Below the pieces are notes generated by a model. The model ran no database searches, was not told the DNA's origin, and saw nothing but the letters and a program-made list of their open reading frames with translations. DNA of 64,000 bases from assembly GCA_905178155.1 (NCBI GenBank), contig CAJINV010000002.1:9001412-9065411 (forward strand), given 5' to 3'. This document shows positions 10,690 to 20,784 of the stretch, one piece after another (position 1 is the stretch's first letter; every line of letters starts with the position of its first letter). The DNA comes from Amoebophrya sp. A120 (Eukaryota; Sar; Dinophyceae; Syndiniales; Amoebophryaceae). A program made the translations under genes and the position numbers.

Positions 10690-12250
10690 CGCACCGGCGA
10701 GCTCTATATCCATGCTCCTGATGGCCGCATCAATGCGTCTTCGCTACGAGCGTCGTGTTGATTGATTTTGCCACGATCTTTCAATGTCGGCGGCGGGCTA
10801 CGAGCCTTGTGCCGCGTTCATCGTGCATCCTGCATTCTAGCGGATGCTACTGCTCCATCTCTCCGCAGACAGAGAGAGGAGGGGGGGAATCTACTACGAG
10901 CAGGCCCCCCGATGCCAGGGCAGCCTCTACGGCAGCAACCCGGAGGGCAGACGCGGACGCACGGGAAAGGCGCAGGGCCCAGCCCTGCAAGGGCATTGCA
11001 TGCGTCCACGCGCGTAAGTAAGAGCAATGTGGGGCGCAGCCCAATCCTCCGGAAGCGGGCCCATGGCTTTCTGGTGCTTGCTAGGTGGCAGGGAGGCGCA
11101 TGGCAGTCGCGGGCCTTCGTGTCTTGCACATCTTTGCGCGCTCGCTGCGTGGCCCTGTATTGGCGTCTCGTTGTCGTATGCTCCGGGGCTGCACACGCAA
11201 CCGATCGGATGCGACGGGCATGCCACAGGGGAGGCTACAGGGGCGTGGGCAATGTTTTTAGACGCTGAAGGCGGCGCGCGATGGTCTAGCTGCGAGCTAG
11301 ACCTGCTGCGACGAGCGTTCCACGGACCGAACTAGGCGAGATGCTCCACAGGCCTCGCGTAGCTGAGGCGGATACATTGTCTCACTCTGAGCGCGTTGCC
11401 AGTCGGTCCTGGCATCTGCTGGGTCCTAAAGACAGACCAAGCACTTTTGTGCTCCGAGCACATGGGCTCCCTTCCCTACAAGGGCGGGATGTAAGTAGTA
11501 AACGAATAAGCGTGCGTGACTCCTACAAAGGTAAACGAAACCGAAGATCCAAGAAGCTATTCCCGAGTGAGAATCTACAAGCGTTTTCGGGGGTCTACAA
11601 ATCCGAAAAGCCCGAAGCACCAGCCCCGGCGATACCGCGGCAGCATCGCCGAAAATCGGCGACGCTCAGAGGTGCTCTGCATGTTCGGTCCGGCCCCGAC
11701 ATTGACAATCCGGGCTCCTTTTGTTATGCACTGCTGCGCCCCACTTCTGGAAACGCCACGGTAGCGCTGCGCCTTCCAGAATAGCGCTTCGTGTGAGAGC
11801 TTCGGCCGCGCCCAAACCCAGCGAACCGCCTCAGCAAGCCGGCCCTTCGGGAATTCTGTCGCGGGGCCAATCGTGTGCGAGCGGTGGACGAGTTCGGGGC
11901 GACCGGCGGGGAAGGGCACAGCTTTTCGCTAAGCAGTGCCCTCGCCCCGGAAGCTCAGGCCCGCCCGCGGCACTTTCGGAAGGTATGCACCAGGCAGTCG
12001 AGGCGGATTCGACGGGCATCCGCCGGCGGAAGCCATAAACTCCAAGCACTGCCCCACACGCAGCGCCGCAAGAGACGCTCCCCGGCCTCCTCGCCCGACG
12101 GGAAGAGGGTCCGAAGCCCCACCAAGGCGGCGCCTCCACCCCCCCTCCTCTTGGAGGGCGGTCGACCCACGCTGCTTCGGAATCCAGTGCCTATAGGGCG
12201 ATCGTCTTTGCTTCCTGGACTTTCGGAATTTTCGCAGATGGAAACAGGTG
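10690..12250. other. GC-rich island with overlapping stopless frames
   Basis: GC content rises sharply against both flanks, leaving long frames open in most of the six readings (several of 100-170 codons overlapping each other). None shows domain-like composition or a known motif, so I read the openness as a base-composition effect and not as genes. A similar island lies at about 30950-32160. Confidence 0.45.
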
Positions 12251-12259
12251 CTGTTAAAG

Positions 12260-13110
12260 TGGGTCCCATAGGGTTTAACTCTTAAAAAAGTACAATGGTC
12301 GTCTAGGCAACCCATTGTAAAAGAGTACTTTTTCCAAAAGTGCCAAACTTTAATGAACCCTATCACCCTACTATATTTTTCATCGGAAGGCACAAGATAA
12401 GAAATTTTGTCAATCTACTGTGATGGAGTAATAAAAATCATCCCAAAACAGTACGAGTATCACTTTGTTCATTTTTACACCCTTTCCTTATAGTGGGACT
12501 CCATTGTAGGGGAGACACACCAAAACACTCCAAAAAGATAATTTTTTTTTCTGTCCGTGTGGATAAATTTCCCGCTATTCATAGAAGAATCATAGAAGAA
12601 TCATAGAGATAATCCACAAAGACTACCATATTAGTGTAAGTGACCATGTGTTTTTTCATATATTACACATATGTAAACACATTTCCACACTTGTAAAAAA
12701 TTCGAAAAAAAATTAAAAAAAAATACGGTGGCATATTTTACATGTAATTACGCCCAATAAGGTGCATGCGATAAATGTATAGACACTGGACAGCACTGAC
12801 TGTGAAAATGCCTTATATTATGAAGGAAATTCTAGAAAAATACGGCGCCCCAAAATTTTTGAAAAAATGACTTTCCGAGACTCTTGGAAATGTGCAAGAT
12901 TTCCCCACACTTTTGACGCATGATTAAGCATAGCACATGACTTGTGATGCATTATCGTCATGCTCTCAGTGTTTTACACACTGGAATTCATATTATTCAA
13001 CCCTTCAAAAATTTTCCAACTTTTCAAAAATTTGACGAACTGAAAAAATAATGCCTTAAAGGAGTCCAATCAGCTCAAAAAGGTAAAAGTAAGGCCATTA
13101 TGCTGCTCAT
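12260..13110. other. AT-rich non-coding stretch
   Basis: An abrupt switch from the GC island to AT-rich DNA with poly-A and poly-T runs and small direct repeats, for example AATCATAGAAG copies near 12586-12605. No open frames of note. Confidence 0.45.
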
Positions 13111-13307
13111 ATGCCAAATTATGGCGAACCTCTCAAATTTTACGCCGTTTCCCACGATTTTCCAGAATTTCAAAAAATGCGAAAAATAGGTAGCACCACT
13201 CTTCTAGGTGGGGGCGCTTCAATATGGCCCAAGCTGGGCAAGAGTGTTCCTCCCCGTGCGTCCTTCATGTTATTGCTCATCCGTTTGATCAACAAAAGCC
13301 CACGAAA

Positions 13308-13596
13308 CGCGACGGAATGCCATCTATGGGGATGCAATGGGTCGCGGAGAGGGGGGCGGGGGGGGGTCGCTTCGTCGCGCGCGCTGTACTTCTTGCATAT
13401 ACCTACCAAACGCGGCGGAATACTATGTACAGAAGAGGATGCAGTGGGTCGGGGAGTCCGAACGGGGATCGCTTCGCCGCGCGCTGTGCTCCTTGCATAG
13501 GCCCACCCCGCGCGGCGGAATACCATCGGGGGGAAGTAGTGGGTCGGGTGTCCGGGTGGGGATTGCGTCGCCGCGTGCTGTGCTCCTTGCATTGTA
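13308..13596. repeat. Tandem repeat, three copies of about 100 bp
   Basis: Copies start near 13308, 13411 and 13511. Each has a CGCGGCGGAATAC-type head, a GATGCAGTGGGTCGGG-type centre, and a tail reading CGCCGCGCGCTGTGCTCCTT followed by GCAT. Copies 2 and 3 are most alike; copy 1 is more diverged and has a long G run. Confidence 0.7.
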
Positions 13597-14463
13597 ATCC
13601 ATTCCCGTCATCTACAGTTCGGTACACCTAGTGCGGCAGCACCATCCGGAATGTCAGAAAACCCGACTAGCGTGGCCTACTCGACCTCGCGGCCTCCCCC
13701 AGGCCAGGCTTCGCAATCTTCGGGGGCGGGAGGCGTTTCGCATCAGCAGTGGCATCACAAAGCCGACGGGGCGGCTCCATGCAAAGTTTCTGCATGTCCC
13801 AAAAGTGCGTGCCTGGTTCCGCGGGTTTTGGAAGGTATGTCTTTGGTGCGATTTCCATTGTTCAGCATCGGTGGACTTTCGCGGGCACCCTATTTATTAC
13901 TAGCTAAGATTTGGAATCTTCGGCCTTTGGGAAGGAGAGGTTGTCGCGCTTCCGGAGAGGCATTGCCCTTTCATGCTATTTCGCTGCGGATTCTAGCGTA
14001 TGGTAAACGCGACGCCCGACGCGGGCGGAGCCACCGGGTTCTTGGACTTTGCGACAGTTGTGCCATGTGTCCCCACGACGTGGCTGCTCTCGCCAGCAAG
14101 AAAGAAGACCGCGCAGCCCGAGGAGAATAGGGCGTCGCGCCTCTATTGTTGCCCGGACCCCCACGGTCCGCCACTGCCCCGGGCGGTTATTGCGTACAAG
14201 CAGAAAACCCCGCGCTGCCGCTTTGCGTCTTTCTAGTCGCGCGCCCACCCCTGCGCACGCGGTCATATGAGATCATTTGCTTACTGAGCGCACGACGTGA
14301 TGCAAAATCGAGCGAGGTGGAGAGGAGGGGACAGCACGAGGAGCCACAACCCTGAGGCAAGCTGCCGCCGCACAGCGCCTCCACCATTGCGTCACGTGCT
14401 TAAGCATTGCATTCTCCTCCCTCCAGTCGTTCTTTCCCGCCGCAGCGGCGCGTGCTATCAAAA

Positions 14464-17400
14464 ATGGAGCAGCGAGGCGGCTCCAGCGGCTCGACCAAGA
14501 TGTCGGAGCAGTCTCGCGACCGGGCGAAAACGTTCTCGGGACTGCACCTTCAGATACCGAACACCGCGGGGCATGCGGACGAGGCGATAAACGAGGAGCT
14601 CCGGCGGGAAAACTCCATCACGATGACGCCGGGCGGCCTGAAGTCCGCAACGCTGTGGCCCTGGGCCCAGCGGAACCACGCGCGGCGGTCCTCCGTGATG
14701 CGGGTGCCACCCTCCGAGCAGCCAAGCGCACACGTCGCGGGCAGCGGGGGCGGGGAGGCCGGAATGATTCCGCCCGGCCCCGACGCGTACTGCTCGACCG
14801 AGCAGATCCGGATGACCGCAGCGTCGCAGTCGCCGACGCCGCATCTCGACGACCGCTCCGGGGGGTCCGGGGGCAGCCCCGCGCCCAGCGTCAGCACGAC
14901 CCGGTTGAACGGCAACGTTCCCGGGCCTGCGAGCACCACCGCGACGAGGGTCGGGAAGCCGAATTTTTTTCAGCAGGGGGTGCAGAAGAAAACGAGCCTG
15001 AGTAAGCTGGAGCGCGGGTGGGATCCACGCCGAGCCCTCTTCACGCCGTTCACGCGCGACGAGCACGCGGAGCACTACAAGTGGCAAGACCGTCTGATCC
15101 CCCGCGATTCTCCGTTCTGCCAGAGTAAGGGAAATCTCGACGTCGAGCGCCAGATACCAGGGTATAATGAACGCGGGAGTATTGAATGATGTTGCGAAAA
15201 AGTCAAGCAGAGCTAAGCGTCAGTCATGCAAAAGTAGTGGGGTGCTGGCGCGAAAGCGCGTGTTGTGCAGCTTTGAGAGTAAAACCATATGCAAGGAGAA
15301 CAGGCTCGCACTTCCGCGCATCGGACAAGACAAGAACTTTTGATTTTTTTCAGCAGGTCTTGTGCTACGTATACTCCACCAAAAAAATCGGTTGACTAAA
15401 AACAACTCCAGGTACCTTGGATCGTCGCTCCGTTCGCTGTACTACCAAAATCTGTTCCACTCCATCCTGGACTTCCGCATGCGCACGCACGTGCTGATCG
15501 TGAGCTCGACGTACACGCTGTTCTGGGTGGTCGTCGCGTTCTTGCTGATTCTCGTCGAGGAAGACTGCAACATGCGGCTCGGCGGGAGCTTCATCAAGGC
15601 CTACATTATCGCGGTGGAAACCTGCATGACGATCTATTACAGTGAAAAGTGCCCCCCACCCCCAAAGTTGCAAAAATTTGTGATGCGAAGTTTCCAAATG
15701 AAAACTTTTTGTCATGCATGAAAGGAGTATGAATCTTTCTGATGCAGAGTCTAGTCGTGTTTCGCATCGCTTGCATGACAAGCACCGCTCTTGCTGGGAT
15801 CTTTTGCAATACAAATTTTTGCTATTCACGAGCGGAAATCTGTGATGCTGATACATACATTCGTTTGGAAAGGTTTGCAATACAAATGCTTTCAAGTTCG
15901 GGGGTGGGGGCATTTTTCACTGTCATACGATCGGGTACGGCATGCACGACGAAACGTTCAACGGCTGCTGGTATGGATTGCAAAAGTGTCTGGGTCTAGA
16001 AACTTGTGATGCTGGTTAGCGTATCATGAGCAAGCGATAAGTGCTGGCTCAGCATGACAAGTTTCTGAGCTTTTAGGTGTTGCCTATTCTGCATGACAAA
16101 CTGCGTTTTTGCATGACAGAAAAATGGGGCTCTTGGGTAACGTGCATGACAGATTTAAGAGTCATGCCAGACAAGCATGACAAACGTGCACTCTTCCAGA
16201 CCCAGACATTTTTTCATTTGATAGCTGGCAGATGGCGGTCATCCTCTCCGCGGCCAGTTTGATCTCCATGATCCTGGACGGCATCTATCGTGAGTAAAAA
16301 TGAGAGTCTGGTTGTCCTCGCGCAACTTCTGGCAAATCAGAGCCTTATTTTGCTGTTTGATTTGCATGAAAAACAGATCGAGTATAATGAAGAGTTCAAC
16401 AAATGACCGAGTCGCATGTCTTTCGTGTCGCAGTACAAGACGTGGATTTTCCTCACAATAATGTCCTGATCGGACTAATTTTCATGACGCTAACGAATCC
16501 GCAGAGGCGCGCGGCCACTGTCGTGTTCACTGACAAAGCCATCATAAAGCTCATAGACGGAGAGCCACACTTCGTTTTCCAGGTAAGGGGTGTTGCGATG
16601 CAAAGTGATTTTCAATGCTGAAGTGTGGAAGATTGTCGTGATCGAACTATTTCACAATGTGTCGACCGCGATGAAAAAACCCAAGAAATTCTACTGTACA
16701 GGTAGCAGAAATACGGAAGCAGTCCCTCCTCGAGGCACACATTTTATCAAAGTGAAAGGCCGTCGCTGTCAATGTTGGCTGTGTCATTCTGCATGATTCG
16801 CCCGCACGGCAAAACTCGATACGCATAATTCCAACTCCTGCCATATGGCAGCACGCGGTAGTACCGCTATCACATTTGTTATTCGTTCCCCCGCCTGCCA
16901 TTGACAAAAGTTTTCCGCACAATTCGTTCGCTGCTACTGTTTCAAGCACTGCGACGTGATCAACCCGCTGACCGGGCAGAAATCCAAATCCCGGGTGCTG
17001 CAGCAGTTTCCCATGCGACTGCAGTCTCCGGACGACGAGTTAGGGGGCATGCTGTTTCTGAGCACGCCCTTGCTGGTCGTGCACCGGATCGATGAGTGGA
17101 GTCCGCTGTACCGCCTGTACGAACGAGCCACCCACTGCGGCGTTCCGGACGGCACGGAGGCGGAGCACGTCCGCATGGATTCCTCCAGCTTTGACCAACC
17201 GGAGCGCGGCGGCGGCGCGCTGAGTCGGACCAACAGCGGCCTGCAGCAGGTCCTGTCGCCCAGTCAGAGCAGCCTCATAACCGGGAAGCGCGGGCGGTCG
17301 CAGGTGCTGGCGGTGCAGCACTCCGGGGTGTTTGACGACGTCGATAACTTACCGACGGGAGCGACAGCGAACAAGAGTAGCACGACACCGCTGTACGGAG

Positions 17401-19604
17401 CGCCGCAAAACAAGAATCTGCTTGGTGGTGTTCTTGACATTGATAGCGCAGGTGCAAGAATAAACGCAGTTGGAACCACGATGAACAGCAGCAGTTCTTC
17501 TGCAAGAAGCCCTACGGGAGGAGCGGTTGCCGCAGCGGGAGGCGGGAGCAGCAGTTCCGCGTTGGATCAAACTACAGTGCCTAACGACCTCCCGGACAAC
17601 ACCAGTACGAAGACCAAGTCGGGCAGTACGGTCATCAAATCCGCCGCGGGCCTAAAATCCCCTTCCCCCACGGCGCGGAACGCCTCGAAAAGCCGGCTGG
17701 ACGCGGAGTTTCAGGTGCGGTTTCAGGACTCCCGTGGGTTTACCTACTACCCGGAGCCCGGCGCGAGTGTTTATTCCGAGCACTTGAATAACGAGCGCGA
17801 CTTTTTCGGCAGCCCGACGGAGCGCGAGCCCACGACGATTTTCTGCGCCGGAGACAATCACGCACAGTACCGGCGCATGATCGGCGTGCCCAACCACCGG
17901 TCCATTCACGGCATGACCGCGTCCGGCGACAGCAAACATCCCAAGCAGTTCACGCGCAACGCCGACCGGCAGAGCAGCGGCGTCTTCGGGGAGCCGCAAG
18001 ACCCGGAAAACAGCGGCGGGCAGTCGGCAGTCGATAGAACCGCGAGTCAGCAGGAGGGGCGGGTTTCAACAGCGCAGGCTGATGCGGCTGGCGTTCCGGG
18101 CGAACAAGCAGGCAACTACAACATTGGGAAAGATTCGACAGCAGTGGAGACGAGAATATCAAAACATCAAAGCCAGGACGACACCCCGCCGCCCGCAGTT
18201 CTGAACAATGCGTCGGGCGTATTTCCTGAAACGTCGAGGCCTAGTCGGGTCGACGCCGGTAGAGCCAGCGCGTCGTCCCTGTCACTTGGACCAGCAGAAC
18301 AAAATGGAGCACAATTACCCCACGCCCTCGGTGCCAGCTCCCCCAGCCCCGGATCGTCGGCCAGCAACGCAGACCCGTCGTCGACCCGGGACAGCAAAGC
18401 GCGTAACCGATTGTCCTCCACGTCAACAGCGATTGCAGGTTTGACACTGACCGACCCGATCAAGACATCTCCGCGCGTGTCCGGCAGCGGTACGGGGTTC
18501 GGCGCAGCCAGCTACTTGACCAGCCTGCTGGCGGGCGGCGGAGTGACGTCCAAGGAAATGATGACGGCACAGGAGGAGGAGGGTCCCACCTACGTCGGAA
18601 AAAAGTCCTCGATTGCCGCAGCAGTGGGAAGGACGAAAGACTTGTCTGCGGTCTCGCAAAGTAAGAACGGCGGTGCACCACCAGCTGGGGACTTACTGCA
18701 AGTGAACGATCCCAGCAGGACATCAGCGACAGGAAAAATAGTAAGCGAGCATTTGGAGAAACCAGAAGAAGAGAGCGCTGACCTATTCAATGTTATCTGT
18801 GACGTCGTCGCTACGCAGGCTGGCAGTTCCGAGGCCGGCGCACCACAGAACGGAAACTCTAATACCAGAGAGCAGAGGTTGTACAACTTCGCTCACGAAC
18901 AGGTTTCCACCCAACTGTGCGCCCGGCGCGACTACGTGGCGCCGCCTCTGCGGATGGTCGACGCGGAGCGGGGCATGTTCACGCTCTACGCCTGCCCGTA
19001 CTGCGGTGAAAGTTACGTCACCAAGTGGCTCTATCGGAAGCATCTCGTGCACAATCGCGGACACGGTAGCAGATTTGATGTGAAGCGGGGTTGGATAGCT
19101 AGAAGTCGCAGACAGTTCGTTGCTTGCCCCTTCGCATGACAAGTTTCCAAATTGTAGCATATACGAAATGTAGTTCTTTTTGGATGACCGCTAGTTACGC
19201 GACAAAAACAAACAGGCGACCACCCCGCGGAGCTACCGAAGTGGACGAAACAGATGGAGAACGAGAAAAAGTTCGGCTACAACCTTTACCAGGAAAATTC
19301 CAAACGGCTCGAGCACTGGGACGCGCGCAAGCGCAGCCAGCCGGTCAACCTTCTCAGCCAGGACTACTTCGAGGTTTTGATTTTGGTGGAGGGTATCGAG
19401 CCCTTCACTTCCACCACGGTGCAGGCACGGCATTCCTACGCGTTTGGACAGGACATCGTCATCAACGGGGACTTCATGCCGTGCACCTTTTTGAAACAGG
19501 ACGGCACCGCCATCGTGGACTTCGGGAAATTTCACCAGGTCGTGCAGTCCAGCGAGGACCACTTTTTCGCGGCGAAGGAAGAAGTGAACATTCCGCTGGA
19601 GTAG
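14464..19604 (+). CDS. Inward-rectifier potassium channel (Kir) with large cytoplasmic insertion, eight exons
   Basis: Exons: 14464-15161, 15412-15634, 15933-15971, 16229-16285, 16466-16582, 16702-16739, 16922-19065, 19216-19604; joined about 1,234 residues, in frame throughout. After a disordered head come the slide helix and first membrane helix (residues about 250-285), then AVETCMTIGYG with the K+ selectivity filter TIGYG at about 306-310. The second helix ends LIGLIFMTLTNPQRR. The Kir cytoplasmic domain follows: VVFTDKAIIKLIDGEPHFVF, EIRKQSLLEA, MRLQSPDDELGGMLFLS and VHRIDEWSPLY. Its last strands come only in the final exon: YFEVLILVEGIEPFTSTTVQ, ARHSYAFGQDIVING and TAIVDFGKFHQVV. Between SPLY and FEVLILVEG ordinary Kir channels have about ten residues; here there are about 700, mostly disordered, with CPYCGESYVTKWLYRKHLVH (Cys2His2-like) near the end. 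The joins at 16285/16466 and 16739/16922 are uncertain by a few residues. Confidence 0.9.
15162..15411 (+). other. Kir intron 1 (250 bp, GT-AG)
   Basis: Donor GTATAATG after CCAGG, acceptor ACTCCAG before GTACC. The word CCAGG(G)TA occurs at both edges. The phase-2 join gives RQIPG-YLGSSLRSL, leading into the channel slide helix. Confidence 0.75.
15635..15932 (+). mobile_element. Introner-like element inside the K+ selectivity filter (298 bp)
   Basis: Flanked by the direct repeat ACGATC (15629-15634 and 15927-15932). The left end reads TATTACAGTGAAAAGTGCCC followed by a C-rich run; the reverse complement of the right end reads ATGACAGTGAAAAATGCCC with the same C-rich run. These are clear terminal inverted repeats of more than 25 bp. 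No GT-AG placement keeps the frame. Excising one repeat copy plus the insert joins ACG ATC to GGG TAC GGC, giving T-I-G-Y-G exactly. Inside are TGCATGA-type words shared with the next element. Confidence 0.82.
15972..16228 (+). mobile_element. Introner-like element between pore loop and second helix (257 bp)
   Basis: Flanked by the direct repeat GCTGG (15967-15971 and 16224-16228). The inverted ends share AAAA-GTGTCTGGGTCTAGAA (left) with AAAAATGTCTGGGTCTGGAA (right, reverse complement). Removal joins GGC TGC TGG to CAG ATG GCG, giving FNGCW-QMAVILSA, the expected start of the inner helix. The interior holds five CATGACA words. No in-frame GT-AG alternative was seen. Confidence 0.82.
16286..16465 (+). 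other. Kir intron inside the second membrane helix, probably non-canonical (180 bp)
   Basis: A GT-AG reading (16290-16433) is in frame but would leave a polar stretch of about 12 residues (QDVDFPHNN) in the middle of the inner helix. The ends also form inverted repeats: TATCGTGAGTAAAA on the left against TATTGTGAGGAAAA from the right. Excising 16286-16465 gives SMILDGI-LIGLIFM, the length seen in other Kir channels (IIDAFIIG), so I prefer it. Confidence 0.6.
16583..16701 (+). other. Kir intron, canonical GT-AG (119 bp)
   Basis: Donor CAG|GTAAGG and acceptor CTGTACAG. It leads to a tiny exon reading VAEIRKQSLLEA, the Kir beta-strand segment equivalent to VGNLRKSHLVEA. AGGTA is repeated at both edges. 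Confidence 0.8.
16740..16921 (+). other. Kir intron with inverted ends, boundaries approximate (182 bp)
   Basis: GCACA flanks both sides (16735-16739 and 16917-16921). Near the ends GTGAAAGGCC...GTCAATG on the left pairs with GTGCGGAAAAC...GTCAATG from the right. The join is in frame and gives LLEA-(QF)-VRCYCFKH. Family consensus (EAHVR) suggests the true cut may lie one to three bases away. Confidence 0.6.
19066..19215 (+). other. Kir last intron (150 bp, GT-AG)
   Basis: Donor CACG|GTAGCAG and acceptor AAACAG|GCGACC, phase 1. It joins the zinc-finger-like exon to the exon with the final Kir beta strands. A CATGACA word lies inside, as in the other introns of this gene. Confidence 0.75.
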
Positions 19605-20784
19605 CGGGGGGGAAGGAGGTGCCACTGATGCACTTGCATTTCGGTTTTTATGTAGCTGAAGTTCGGGCACTAGATCGTCCGCAAAAGATCTTTTTTTGAA
19701 GCGCGACGACGAGAAAATTTTTCGCCTGTGATGTTTCTTTCGCGAAATGACGATGCTTGTATGTACTTTGCGCGACATCAAAGATTTGCGATCGGCAAGC
19801 TTGTGCAGGAACGATAAAATATTAGCAGAGTCGACGCCTCTCGAGCTCTTTTCTACGGACAAAATGTTGAAAGACCCGCAAACTTCGTATACTCTGAGAC
19901 CCATTCAATTTGACGGCTTCCTACGACCCATGTTTTTAGCTGAGTTTTACTTTTCTTGTCAGAATGTCTATTTTGGATGAAGAAATAAAACATTTAGAAG
20001 TAACCGGTAAAATCACTCGCTTTTCCCATCGTGCATGGTTTCTTGCTGTTTGGTGGAAGGAGAACGGCCTGTAGTTGTTTGAATTTTTGTTGAAAGTTAG
20101 GGATGTCTTGAAATGCGGTCGGAGTTCTGTCAGTCCCGTGTACAACTTTTCCGAAGTAAGAACCAGTGAAGCAGTCGTGCAGTCTAGTAGGCTTGCATAT
20201 TTTTTGAATGAAATTTTTTATGAGTAGAGTTACTCAAGAGCCTGTGGCGGGGACGCATTGGCCTCTTCGGTACTAGGACCGAGGTGGTTGATGTTTCTGC
20301 CTGGGCAAAGGAGTTGTCGCACTAGTCATCCGAAGCACGCGCTTCGTTCGCGATTTCCCGTGCAGGTGCAAAGAAACTGCAAAGAATAGGATGCATGAAA
20401 AATACTACAGAAAAATATTTTAATGAACCCAGTCTTTTGGTACCGGATGCGGAGGAGAAGCAGCTCGCAGTCCAACATTTCCACTACCTCGGAGGAAGAC
20501 GTGTACTGGAAGGGTCGGCTTCTTGTGCACGCTTTGCCAGTGTTCATGTGTTCGATATGCTCACCAGCACACCCGCGCGTTTTTGATCATGGTCCAACCA
20601 GCTATCCACCCGCCTCGCTTTTTTGCAGACAGGCGAACGATGACAATATCGCCTCGTGGGTCGTACATTAGATAGAAGTAGAACTACAAAGAGCTGGCTC
20701 GCTATACGAGCGTGCCACCGCGCCGCGAGCAACTGAAGGTTAGAATAAGAGGGCCCGAGAAAAAGAATCTCACTTCGGAACAAC
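19605..20784. other. Intergenic region between the channel gene and the next gene
   Basis: AT-rich with no supported gene. The short plus-strand frames at 19747-19980 and 20395-20671 have no recognisable features. The sequence just before 20785 should hold the next promoter. Confidence 0.45.
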
